Notes: generated from the letters alone by a model not told the origin. DNA of 38,152 nt from Anaerophaga thermohalophila DSM 12881 (GCF_000191885.1 NZ_AEWI01000032.1:1-38152); one strand, 5' to 3'; counted from the stretch's first letter, positions 23,619-32,292 are shown. Numbers and translations are program-made.

Positions 23619-25364
23619 ATGAATAAACAGATAAAATCAAAGACCAAATTTGACAAGTTGCGCCAGGCTGCAGAATTGTTATTAAGCAAAAAAAGAGAAA
23701 ATTCAGTAGTGTCGTTTTCCGAATCTGATACTTTAAAACTCATTCACGAGCTGGAATTGCATCAGTTGGAACTGGAAATGCAAAATGAGGAGCTTAAACA
23801 AGCCAGAGAAAAAGCAGAAAGTGCTGAAAAAAAATATACCGAGTTATTTGATTTTGCTCCTTCAGGATACCTGATACTGACAAAGGAAGGAGAAATTATA
23901 GAGATGAACGTCAGTGCTGAACGTTTATTGGAGAGGAAACGTTCGCAACTGATAAAAAGCAGTTTTGGATTTTTTATATCTCCGGATATGAGAGTTGTTT
24001 ATAACCGTTTTTTGCAAAGAATATTTAAAAGCAAACAGAAGGAAACCTGCGAATTAAAACTGGAAACAGGAAGTGAATCAATAAAATACATACTTGTCAA
24101 TGGAATTGTCAGCAATGTCGACGAAATATGCCTGGTCACCCTGGTTGATATTACAAAGCTCAAATATGTTGAGAGTGAATTGATAAAGGCCAAAGAAAAA
24201 GCCGAAGAAAACGAAAGACTAAAATCATCTTTTCTGGCTAATATGAGTCACGAGATCAGAACACCAATGAATGGAATACTCGGATTTACTGAACTACTTA
24301 AGAATCTCAAATTGAATGTCGAAGAGCAACAAAACTATATTGATATTATCGAGAAGAGCGGTTCCCGCATGCTCAATATCATAAACGATATTATCAGCAT
24401 TTCCAAAATAGAATCCCGGCAAATGGAAGTTTCTGTGTCAAAAACAAATATTAACGAGCAGATAGAGTATATTTATAAATTTTTCAAACCAGAAGCGGAG
24501 AAGAAAAAGCTGCATATTTCTTTCAATAATGAACTGACACCGGATAACGCATTTATATGGACCGATAAGGAAAAGGTGTATGCGGTACTTACCAATTTGG
24601 TAAAAAATGCTATAAAGTTTACGCCATCCGGATCAATTGAATTGGGTTATAGCAAAATGGACGAGTTTTTCAAATTCTATGTGAAAGATAGTGGACCCGG
24701 AATTTCGGATGAACAAAAAGAAGTTATTTTTGACCGGTTCAGACAGGGTAACGAATCATTTAGCCATAATCACGAAGGGGCAGGCCTTGGTTTGTTCATT
24801 TCAAAAGCTTACATTGAAATGTTGGGGGGTAAAATATGGGTGGAGAATAATGCAGGTTATAATGGAAATGCTTCGGGTGCCACATTCTTTTTTACTATAC
24901 CGGTACTTCCGGCAAACAAAAAAAATCATGTCACCAGGGAATCCAAATCTGAAAAAATGACAAAAGAAGAAATCAGAAAACTTAATACCTTAGTTGCAGA
25001 AGATGATGAAATTTCGAAAATGCTTATTATTAAAATGCTTAAAGGAATAAGCAAAAGAACCCTGACTGCAAATACCGGCATTGAAGCGGTTGAACTTTGC
25101 AGGAAAAATCCTGAAATCGATTTGGTGCTCATGGATATAAATATGCCGCAAATGGATGGCTATGAAGCCGCGCGGGAAATCCGGAAATTTAACAAGAATG
25201 TGGTAATAATCGCGCAAACCGCTTATGCATTAGTTGGCGACCGGGAGAAGTCCATTGCCGCCGGATGTAATGACTACATTTCCAAACCAATAGACAGAAT
25301 TGGTTTAAGGGAAATGGTAGTCAATCATTTCCCGGACCGACTAAGAAGATTTAAAAATATTTGA
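23619..25364 (+). CDS. Hybrid sensor histidine kinase (coil-PAS-HisKA-HATPase-REC)
   Basis: This 581-residue protein has no membrane segment, so it is a cytoplasmic sensor. Residues 1-70 are a helical module with HELELHQLELEMQNEELKQA (43-62). PAS lies at about 72-185 (ELFDFAPSGYLILTKEG). The HisKA phosphoacceptor is His211 in ANMSHEIRTPMNG. HATPase lies at about 315-430, with the N box NLVKNAIKFTP, then DSGPGISDEQ and GAGLGLFISK. The receiver lies at about 455-575, with acidic pocket Glu461-Asp462-Asp463, phosphorylatable Asp506 (LVLMDINMPQMDG), Thr534 and Lys556. All catalytic residues are present. No DNA-binding output exists, so it probably phosphotransfers onward or regulates the CheB-CheR protein encoded 237 bp downstream. 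Start chosen at ATG 23619; the longer frame from 23478 runs through a repeat and lacks ATG. Confidence 0.93.
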   Translation: MNKQIKSKTKFDKLRQAAELLLSKKRENSVVSFSESDTLKLIHELELHQLELEMQNEELKQAREKAESAEKKYTELFDFAPSGYLILTKEGEIIEMNVSAERLLERKRSQLIKSSFGFFISPDMRVVYNRFLQRIFKSKQKETCELKLETGSESIKYILVNGIVSNVDEICLVTLVDITKLKYVESELIKAKEKAEENERLKSSFLANMSHEIRTPMNGILGFTELLKNLKLNVEEQQNYIDIIEKSGSRMLNIINDIISISKIESRQMEVSVSKTNINEQIEYIYKFFKPEAEKKKLHISFNNELTPDNAFIWTDKEKVYAVLTNLVKNAIKFTPSGSIELGYSKMDEFFKFYVKDSGPGISDEQKEVIFDRFRQGNESFSHNHEGAGLGLFISKAYIEMLGGKIWVENNAGYNGNASGATFFFTIPVLPANKKNHVTRESKSEKMTKEEIRKLNTLVAEDDEISKMLIIKMLKGISKRTLTANTGIEAVELCRKNPEIDLVLMDINMPQMDGYEAAREIRKFNKNVVIIAQTAYALVGDREKSIAAGCNDYISKPIDRIGLREMVVNHFPDRLRRFKNI

Positions 25365-25601
25365 TTGATGTGACAAGTTCGTATCCGTCTGTAAAGTGAT
25401 TGAAGATTTTAACTAATCATCTGAATAAAACAATATTCCGTTAAATTTTTACTAATGCCTGATAATAATTAACCTGATAAAAGAAAATTATAATAGATTT
25501 CAATGGTCTGATAACAAATATTTTGCATCTTGCAGAATATTTGGATTCCGGTATAGGATACTTCTGAATTCAACGGACTATTGTCATAAAAAAACAAATA
25601 A

Positions 25602-28517
25602 TTGAGCGCTAAAAAGACAAAACAAGCTATTAAATCAAAAGAGAAGACTCCTGATTCAAAAACCGGCAAGTTTCCAATCGTTGGAATTGGCGCTTCGGCA
25701 GGGGGGCTTGAAGCGTTGGAGTTATTTTTGAAAAATGTACCCGACAAAAGCGGGATGGCCTATGTTGTTATTCAACACCTGGATCCTACACAAAAAGGGA
25801 TGCTTCCCGAATTGCTGCAAAGGATTTCCAGCATGCAGGTTTTTCAGGTCAAAGACCTTATGGAAGTGAAACCTGATTGTGTCTATGTCATTCCGCCAAA
25901 CAAAAGCATATCCATTTTCAAAGGCGTGCTCCATCTGTTTGAGCCTGTTGAAGCCCGCGGACTTCGTCTTCCTGTCGACTTTTTTCTGCGCTCGCTGGCA
26001 GATGATCTGAAAGAGTATGCTGTTGGAATTATTCTCTCCGGGATGGGCTCCGATGGCAGTAGCGGAATTCGGGCAATCAAAGAAAAAGGCGGAATTGCAC
26101 TGGTTCAGGCACCTGAAACCGCCCGGTTTGACAGTATGCCACGAAATGCCATCGACTCTGGTCTGATTGATATAGTGGCTCCTCCGGAACAATTGCCTTC
26201 TGAACTTATTAATTTCCTTAAACATTTACCTGTTGTTCAATCCAATCTTAACAATAAAGTTGAAGACAAAAGTGCATTTGAAAAAATCATTATTCTTCTG
26301 CGAACACATACCGGGAATGACTTTTCGTTGTATAAAAAGAATACGGTCTATCGACGCATCGAAAGAAGGATGGGCATTTATAGAATTGATGGAATATATT
26401 CGTATGTCCACTTTTTGCAGGAGAATCCCGATGAAGTGAATATCCTGTTCAAAGAATTAATGATTGGTGTCACCAATTTTTTTCGCGATTCCGAGGTCTG
26501 GGAAAACTTGAAAGAAAAAGCAATTCCTTCCCTTATTAGTAAAATGAAACCCAATTCACAATTAAGGGCATGGGTACCTGGCTGCTCTACTGGTGAGGAA
26601 GCCTATTCTCTGGCAATTGTATTTAAGGAAGCTCTGGAAAAAATTAATCCGAATGCTGGAATTTCATTACAAATTTTTGCTTCCGATATCGATATCGATG
26701 CTATTAATACTGCCCGTAAGGGATTTTTTGCAAATAATATTGCTTCCGATGTGTCGCCCGAAAGGCTGAGCCGTTTCTTTACCAAAACAGAAGAGGGATA
26801 CCGCATCAAGGCAGAGATAAGGGAAATGGTTGTGTTTGCTCAGCATAATATAATTATGCACCCGCCATTTACCAATATTGATCTTATTTCGTGCCGGAAT
26901 TTGTTAATATATATGGTTCCCGAATTGCAGAAAAAATTGCTGGGGTTGTTTTACTACAGCCTTAACCAGGAAGGAATCCTGCTGCTTGGAACTTCAGAAA
27001 CACTGGGTACGCAAAGCCATCTTTTCACCCCTCTTGATAGCAGACTGAAAATTTTCCAACGTTCTGATGTCAGCCTTAATCCTTCACTATTGGATTTCCC
27101 TTCTTCATTTACCCGGCCTAAAATTGGTAATGTTGAAAAATCTGAACCTGACAAACCCGTTATGAACATTCAAACTCTTGCTGATCAACTGCTGCTAAGC
27201 CAATTTGCGCCAGCCGGAGTCTTGGTAAACGAAAATGGTAATATCCTCTATATCAGCGGACGAACCGGGAAATACCTGGAGCCGGCGGTGGGCAAAGCGA
27301 ACCTGAATATTTTTGCCATGTTACGGACGGGTTTTCAAAACGACTTTGCCATTGCATTTCGCAAAGCGATTATGAATAAAGAAACAGTAGAATTGCACCA
27401 TGTTAAGATAGGCACAAACGGAGGCTCATTAACTTTAAATGTAACCATTCAGTGGATTCATAAGCCGGAACCCTTGTATGGCAAGCTGATGATCATTTTT
27501 TCAGAGGTTCCGCAACCAACTGGGGTCAACCAGCCGAAGAAAAAAGGAAAAACGGCAGCCAGCACCAGGGAAGCCGAACTTGAGGAAGAGTTGCAGCGTA
27601 CCCGTGAAGAGATGCAAAACATCATGGAGGAGATGCAGACTTCGCAGGAGGAGTTGAAATCGACCAATGAGGAACTGCAATCGACCAATGAAGAGTTACA
27701 ATCGACCAACGAAGAACTTACTACCTCTAAGGAGGAAATGCAAAGCCTGAATGAAGAACTTCAGACAGTAAATGCTGAATTGACTGCAAAGGTGAATGAT
27801 TACTCACGGGTTAACAACGATATGAAAAACCTGCTGAACAGCACCGATATTGCAACGTTGTTCCTCGACAAGGATTTGAATATTCGTCGTTACACCGACC
27901 AGGCAACAAAAATATTTAAGCTCATTAAAAGCGATATAGGGCGACCATTCACCGACCTGGTTTCACAACTCCATTACCCCGACCTTCCTGAGGATGCACG
28001 CGAAGTCCTGAGAACACTTATTTTTATTGAAAAGCAAATTCCAACCAATGACGGAAGGTGGTTTTCCATCCGTATTATGCCCTATCGAACTTTGGACGAC
28101 CGGATTGACGGACTGGTTATCACCTTTATTGATATTTCTGAAATGAAACTGGTGGAAGAAAAATTACTTAAAATGATTCAGGAGAACCGGCTGCTTATTG
28201 ACTCTTCTCCTAAAGTCATCCTGAAAATTTCCGCCAACTGGGAAGTTTTGGAATTTAATTCGGCAGCGGAAAATTTTTTCGGCAAAAAGCGCGAAGATGT
28301 GACCGGGCATAATTTTATGGATTCATTTATACCTGAAGCACTTCGAAGAAAAACAGAACAAAAAATGACCGGTCTTTTGACAAAATCGGGGAATAACGAT
28401 CTTAAAATGAAGGTTATTGCAGCTGATGCAGAAGAACTTGACACAGCATGGTCTGTCAATGTATTGTTTGATCGCCTTGAATTATCCTCAGCAATTTTTA
28501 CAATCACAAAAAAATAG
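25602..28517 (+). CDS. CheB methylesterase-CheR methyltransferase-PAS fusion
   Basis: In this 971-residue cytoplasmic protein the CheB domain spans about 24-205 with an intact triad: Ser32 (GIGASAGG), His59 (VIQHLDP) and Asp151 (GMGSDG). There is no receiver before it. CheR spans about 218-495 (NDFSLYKKNTVYRRIERRMG, GVTNFFRD, the SAM-binding WVPGCSTGEEAYSLA, ASDID, CRNLLIYM). A PAS-like region lies at about 520-640. A coiled coil with S-T-N-E-E-L-Q heptads lies at about 655-745, then PAS domains at about 750-860 and 865-970. The fusion couples reversible glutamyl methylation to PAS sensing. No chemoreceptor is encoded nearby, so the methylated target is unknown. The start is TTG at 25602, since no ATG precedes the CheB core and the frame is closed just upstream. 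The next gene begins 4 bp after its stop. Confidence 0.93.
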   Translation: MSAKKTKQAIKSKEKTPDSKTGKFPIVGIGASAGGLEALELFLKNVPDKSGMAYVVIQHLDPTQKGMLPELLQRISSMQVFQVKDLMEVKPDCVYVIPPNKSISIFKGVLHLFEPVEARGLRLPVDFFLRSLADDLKEYAVGIILSGMGSDGSSGIRAIKEKGGIALVQAPETARFDSMPRNAIDSGLIDIVAPPEQLPSELINFLKHLPVVQSNLNNKVEDKSAFEKIIILLRTHTGNDFSLYKKNTVYRRIERRMGIYRIDGIYSYVHFLQENPDEVNILFKELMIGVTNFFRDSEVWENLKEKAIPSLISKMKPNSQLRAWVPGCSTGEEAYSLAIVFKEALEKINPNAGISLQIFASDIDIDAINTARKGFFANNIASDVSPERLSRFFTKTEEGYRIKAEIREMVVFAQHNIIMHPPFTNIDLISCRNLLIYMVPELQKKLLGLFYYSLNQEGILLLGTSETLGTQSHLFTPLDSRLKIFQRSDVSLNPSLLDFPSSFTRPKIGNVEKSEPDKPVMNIQTLADQLLLSQFAPAGVLVNENGNILYISGRTGKYLEPAVGKANLNIFAMLRTGFQNDFAIAFRKAIMNKETVELHHVKIGTNGGSLTLNVTIQWIHKPEPLYGKLMIIFSEVPQPTGVNQPKKKGKTAASTREAELEEELQRTREEMQNIMEEMQTSQEELKSTNEELQSTNEELQSTNEELTTSKEEMQSLNEELQTVNAELTAKVNDYSRVNNDMKNLLNSTDIATLFLDKDLNIRRYTDQATKIFKLIKSDIGRPFTDLVSQLHYPDLPEDAREVLRTLIFIEKQIPTNDGRWFSIRIMPYRTLDDRIDGLVITFIDISEMKLVEEKLLKMIQENRLLIDSSPKVILKISANWEVLEFNSAAENFFGKKREDVTGHNFMDSFIPEALRRKTEQKMTGLLTKSGNNDLKMKVIAADAEELDTAWSVNVLFDRLELSSAIFTITKK
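27660..27722 (+). repeat. Three tandem 21-bp units inside the CheB-CheR coiled coil
   Basis: TCGACCAATGAGGAACTGCA and two near-identical following units encode S-T-N-E-E-L-(Q/T) three times, one heptad each. Differences are at synonymous third positions apart from the last codon, so the DNA repeat reflects either protein constraint or recent slippage. Confidence 0.7.
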
Positions 28518-28521
28518 AGTT

Positions 28522-29067
28522 ATGATGAACGATGAAACCGATTTTACAGATAAAAAAAGGCTGCGCGAGAAAGCTGAAAAGCTACTGAATGAGAAAAAAA
28601 ATACAGAGTATGCCTTATCGATGGAAGCCGATGCAAATAAGCTTCTGCATGAGTTGCAGGTACACCAGATTGAGTTGGAAATGCAAAATGAAGAGTTGCG
28701 GCAGGCATACGAAGTAGCAGAAACAGCCCAGAAAAAATACACCATGTTGTTTGATTTATCGCCAATGGGTTATTTTTCTCTTGATCCCGATGGAGTCATC
28801 TGTGATTTGAATTTTACAGGGGCTAAAATGCTCGGCGAACGGCGATTTAGTCTGATTAACAGTAATTTCAAACTTTTTGTTTCTGACGATTCAAAACCGG
28901 TATTTAACGACTTTTTCAAAAAAGTATATATCAGCAATAGTAAGGAATCATGCAAAGTTATGCTTGGTCATGACGATAAGTCTCTCTGCCAGGTATATAT
29001 TGAAGGTGTAGTTACTGAAGATGAACAAAAATGCCTTTTATCAGTCGTCGATATTTCGAAATTTTAA
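28522..29067 (+). CDS. PAS-only protein, paralogous to the N-terminus of the hybrid kinase
   Basis: This 181-residue cytoplasmic protein opens with a helical module bearing HELQVHQIELEMQNEELRQA at 43-62, exactly the same residue positions as the related motif in the kinase encoded at 23619. A PAS domain follows at about 72-181 (MLFDLSPMGYFSLDPDGVIC, ending CLLSVVDISKF). It stops where the kinase continues into its linker and His box, so it corresponds to a kinase N-terminus without a transmitter. It may be a stand-alone ligand or partner sensor that dimerises through the shared coil, or the front half of a truncated kinase gene. It starts 4 bp after the CheB-CheR stop, so it is cotranscribed. 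A tandem ATG at 28525 is the alternative start. It converges on the glycosyltransferase gene, 43 bp away. Confidence 0.82.
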   Translation: MMNDETDFTDKKRLREKAEKLLNEKKNTEYALSMEADANKLLHELQVHQIELEMQNEELRQAYEVAETAQKKYTMLFDLSPMGYFSLDPDGVICDLNFTGAKMLGERRFSLINSNFKLFVSDDSKPVFNDFFKKVYISNSKESCKVMLGHDDKSLCQVYIEGVVTEDEQKCLLSVVDISKF

Positions 29068-29110
29068 ATGTGTGATTGAAGTAAACACAATGCTTTTTCG
29101 ACCGGGCTCA

Positions 29111-31345
29111 TTAATTGATCTCGTGAAATTCTTCATACGCCTGCAAAACCGTTAAATGTGAGATTAAATAAGCCAGTGAACTTTCAGCTCCCTGATTGCG
29201 GTTTACCCCGTAACTTTCAAATCCGTCACAGCAACCCTTGGTTTCAAAATCGTACAAACTCAATCGAAGATCGTTTTCACCCAGAAACCACAAAAATGAT
29301 GTGTATAGTTTGTTCAGGTATTCTTTGTCTTTGGTAACATGAAAAGCCTGGTGATACATTAAAACCATGGCCATGGCATCAATAGGTTGCTGGGCAAATA
29401 CGGAACGCTCACCATCCTTTTTGTACCATTTTTCGTTCCCTATGATGGACAGGTAGTTTTCCTTAAGCGTATGCTCGGTAAGAAACTGCATAGATTTGAG
29501 AGCTACTTCCAGTACTTTTTCTTCGTTCAGGATTTCTACCGAGTGTAGCAGTGCTAATGGCAATATGCCGTTATCATAGGCCAGCAGTGACTCGAACCAT
29601 TGCCAGTCATCAGATTGGTTTTCTTCGAATTGGTTGATCAGCTTATGGGCCATATTCCTGAGCCTTTCTGTCATGGAATCATCAGCCGGATTGGTTTTAA
29701 GATAATAACATATCCCAATCATGCTGTTGGCAATGCTTCTTATTGAGTTTAATTTTTCAAAATTGGGTGCCGCGTTAAAAAACAGCAGGCGGCCGGTTTG
29801 GTAATAAGCATCGTTTGGGGCATTGCCCAATAAATATCCCAGCGCCCAGATAGTTCGTCCGAATGAATCTTCAGAACCAATTTCATCCAGGTAATTTCTG
29901 CTGAAACTCAAAAAATTTCTGAAAGTACCATCTTTATTTTGCATATAATGAATATAGCTCAAATATACGGGAGATAATTCAAGGGAACGTGCGTCCTTCA
30001 TTTGCCGGTATGCCATTAACACCATAAGTAAGGCCCGGGCATTATCATCCAGACAATAGCCTTCTTTTAAATTTGGGATGCCAAACTTAGCATGTTGGAT
30101 GATTCCGGTATCATCCGTAAGCCTGTTTATATGATCTAAAGAAAAGGGTGGCAGGATAAGTAAATCTAATATGGTATCCTTTTTTTCTGGTTTTTCAGTG
30201 CCTTGCATAATGGCTTGTTGAGCAACGGCAATGTATTTTTCGCCGATTTTGGGCCATGTTATTTTTTTACCGTATTCCGCCGCTTTGGTTTTAAGTTTCT
30301 TGAGTTCAGCAGGGTTGTCCAATAGTTCTGTCAAGACTGAACTCAACTCATCTGAATCGCCGAAGTTAAAGAATCTTCCTCTTCCGTCGGCCAGCAATTC
30401 AGCAGCATGCCAGTAAGGTGTCGAAACCACCGCCGCTCCTACGCCAATGGCGTATGAAAGGGTACCACTGGTGATTTGAGCTTCGTTTAGATAGGGGGTT
30501 ATATATATATCAGTGGCCGACAAATATTTAAACAAATCTTTTACATCTAAATATTCATTTAAAAAGTACACGTTCTTATCCAATTGAAGTGTTTTTACCA
30601 GACGCATTAAGTAGATGCGGTATTCTTCACCCGAATGCCTCAATACATTGGGATGGGTTTTCCCCAGAATCATATAAACCACATCGGGATGCTTTTCGAC
30701 CACTTTTGGCAAAGCTTTGATTACTGTTTCAATACCTTTGTTGCGGCCAATAAAACCAAACGTTGTAAGAACCTTTTTATGTTCAAGTTTAAATTCTTTT
30801 TTTGATTTTTCGGCACTGAAATGCAGGTCCGGAACGCCATGAGCTATAAACGCGATTTTTTCTTCCGGAACGTCATAAATATTTACTAAAAAATCAATGG
30901 CCTTATGGCTCATCACTACAATTTTGTTGGCCATTTTACATATCTCATGCAATACGGCCTTCTCATTATAGGATGGTGTCTTTAATATTGTATGCAGTGT
31001 AACAATCAGCGGTATTTCGAGCCGGTGCAACAGAGGCAGTATATACACTCCGTTTTGTCCCCCAAATATGCCAAATTCATGTTCGAGAATACAAACTTCA
31101 GCGCCACTATGATTGATGAACTGAGCAGCCTGTATATAATCTTCCTGATGTTCCTGCCTGATTGTCAGTTTTACCTCTTCGGGATATTCATATTTATTGG
31201 TAAAGTCGTTCATTGCAACAACAAAACCATCATTTGAATACCCTTTTTTCGTGTCGTTGATGATAACAGAAGTAAACAGGTTATTGGTAAACGTTCCAAT
31301 ACCACATTCTCTTGGTGGATATGTTCCTATAAAAGCAATTTTCAT
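29111..31345 (-). CDS. GT4 glycosyltransferase fused to a C-terminal alpha/alpha-toroid-like domain
   Basis: This is a 744-residue cytoplasmic protein. Residues 1-385 are a GT-B fold transferase of family 4: MKIAFIGTYPPRECGIGTF at the extreme N-terminus, LTTFGFIGRNKGIETVIKAL for the second domain, and YITPYLNEAQITSGTLSYAI for the nucleotide-sugar site (E-x7-E-type segment). From about 400 a helical domain has repeated Trp/Tyr/Gly-rich hairpins (YCLDDNARALLMVLMAYRQM, DSFGRTIWALGYLLGN, DWQWFESLLAYDNGILPLAL). It resembles the six-hairpin toroids of glycosidases and epimerases. Similar fusions occur in Bacteroidota near mannoside-acting enzymes, but none is seen here and the sugar specificity is unknown. 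The ATG at 31345 belongs to the terminal ATGAAA of a dispersed repeat and is the only plausible start, since the first beta strand begins there. Confidence 0.85.
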   Translation of the reverse strand: MKIAFIGTYPPRECGIGTFTNNLFTSVIINDTKKGYSNDGFVVAMNDFTNKYEYPEEVKLTIRQEHQEDYIQAAQFINHSGAEVCILEHEFGIFGGQNGVYILPLLHRLEIPLIVTLHTILKTPSYNEKAVLHEICKMANKIVVMSHKAIDFLVNIYDVPEEKIAFIAHGVPDLHFSAEKSKKEFKLEHKKVLTTFGFIGRNKGIETVIKALPKVVEKHPDVVYMILGKTHPNVLRHSGEEYRIYLMRLVKTLQLDKNVYFLNEYLDVKDLFKYLSATDIYITPYLNEAQITSGTLSYAIGVGAAVVSTPYWHAAELLADGRGRFFNFGDSDELSSVLTELLDNPAELKKLKTKAAEYGKKITWPKIGEKYIAVAQQAIMQGTEKPEKKDTILDLLILPPFSLDHINRLTDDTGIIQHAKFGIPNLKEGYCLDDNARALLMVLMAYRQMKDARSLELSPVYLSYIHYMQNKDGTFRNFLSFSRNYLDEIGSEDSFGRTIWALGYLLGNAPNDAYYQTGRLLFFNAAPNFEKLNSIRSIANSMIGICYYLKTNPADDSMTERLRNMAHKLINQFEENQSDDWQWFESLLAYDNGILPLALLHSVEILNEEKVLEVALKSMQFLTEHTLKENYLSIIGNEKWYKKDGERSVFAQQPIDAMAMVLMYHQAFHVTKDKEYLNKLYTSFLWFLGENDLRLSLYDFETKGCCDGFESYGVNRNQGAESSLAYLISHLTVLQAYEEFHEIN

Positions 31346-31442
31346 CCGTATAAAATTTATCTAAGTTATTGGTCGGATGGAACTCGCATGCAAGAACTTA
31401 TACATGTTCTTATTGTGGTAATCATTGCCATGCTCGTTTCAT
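31340..31442 (-). repeat. Dispersed ~100-bp repeat supplying the glycosyltransferase start codon
   Basis: This full reverse unit reads, on the minus strand, from ATGAAACGAGCATGGCAATG to CTTGCATGCGAGTTCCATCC, CCAATAACTTAGATAAATTT and ATACGGATGAAA. The last ATG is codon 1 of the glycosyltransferase. The whole immediate 5' leader of that gene is therefore repeat sequence. Confidence 0.85.
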
Positions 31443-31457
31443 CTTACATTTAATAAA

Positions 31458-31609
31458 TTGTTATGGCTGTTAGAATTGTTATAGTTGTTAATATTGTTAA
31501 TCTGTTACTTGTTAGAATAGTATAAGTTTTATTACATTAGCTAACAATTCCAACAACCCCAACAATCTAACAATCTAACAATCTAACAGTTCTAACAATT
31601 TTATAACAA
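31458..31609. repeat. Long low-complexity TTGTTA/TAACAA hairpin
   Basis: The left arm repeats TGTTAGAATTGTTATAGTTG, and the right arm repeats AACAATCTAACAATCTAACA (tandem CAATCTAA units) and ends TTATAACAA. The arms pair over most of their length around TATAAGTTTTATTACATTAG. It is flanked on both sides by full copies of the ~100-bp repeat. It is non-coding. Confidence 0.7.
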
Positions 31610-31610
31610 T

Positions 31611-31709
31611 TTTTCATCAGTATAAAATTTATTTTTAAGGTCGAATGGAACTCGCATGTAAGAATTTATACTTGTTTTTATTGAGGTGACCCCGTCATGC
31701 TCGTTTCAT
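31611..31709 (-). repeat. Dispersed ~100-bp repeat, full reverse copy
   Basis: It begins TTTCATCAGTATAAAATTTA, contains TCGAATGGAACTCGCATG and ends CCGTCATGCTCGTTTCAT. It is followed by AAATCTAATAATCTAATAAT filler and another GTCATGCTCGTTTCAT arm that opens the composite repeat. Confidence 0.8.
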
Positions 31710-31760
31710 CTTAAATCTTAAATCTAATAATCTAATAATCTATTGTGGCAAACTTTGTCA

Positions 31761-31972
31761 TGCTCGTTTCATCACTGTAAATATTCTTTCTTTATACGGG
31801 CAAGCTGTATTGTTGCATGGGGTTAGAAAAAAAGCTTAAAAGCAAAGACGTATGTTGTGTTTATAATTCACACTACCGGCTAATGACTAAAAACTAATGA
31901 CTAAATTACTTATATCTAAAAATCTAAAAATCTAAAAATCTATTAAGGCAATCATTGCCATGCCCGGTTTAT
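31761..31972 (-). repeat. Composite dispersed repeat, reverse copy
   Basis: This is the reverse complement of the element at 6438-6691. It runs from TGCTCGTTTCATCACTGTAA through GCTTAAAAGCAAAGACGTAT, TTATAATTCACACTACCGGC and AATGACTAAAAACTAATGAC to a degenerate CATGCCCGGTTTAT end. The AGTCATTAG array is reduced to about two units. With the forward copy it frames about 25 kb as inverted repeats. Confidence 0.8.
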
Positions 31973-32136
31973 ACAAAATCAGTCTAAGCTGTTGATATAA
32001 CTGTAGTTGTGTGTTTTCATATATGCATTAACCCTGTTGACAAAAATGATTTTCCCGGTTTTTCAGCGCATTTCTATTATTTTGTTAGGAGCTAAAGGTA
32101 TTGTAATTTACCGGATATTAGGTTATAAAAGTGATG

Positions 32137-32292
32137 TTTTCATCCGTTTGAAATTTGTTTATTAAGGTCGGATGGAACTCGCATGCAAGGGTTTATACAT
32201 GTTCTTTTGTGACAAACTTTGTTATGCTCGTTTCATCTTAAATCTAAAAATCTAATAATCTAATGTGGCAAACTTTGCCATGCTCGTTTCAT
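32137..32292 (-). repeat. Dispersed ~100-bp repeat, full reverse copy plus half-arm
   Basis: The full unit (32137-32236) runs from TTTTCATCCGTTTGAAATTT through GGTCGGATGGAACTCGCATG to ATGCTCGTTTCAT. AATCTAAAAATCTAATAATC filler follows, then a second arm TGTGGCAAACTTTGCCATGC...TTTCAT (to 32292) containing the small palindrome GGCAAACTTTGCC. Confidence 0.8.

Noticed and set aside
31346..32292. Regularly recurring units resembling a CRISPR array
   Set aside because: Units are about 100 bp, irregularly spaced, with related rather than unique intervening sequence. No cas genes are present and the same units occur singly across the window.
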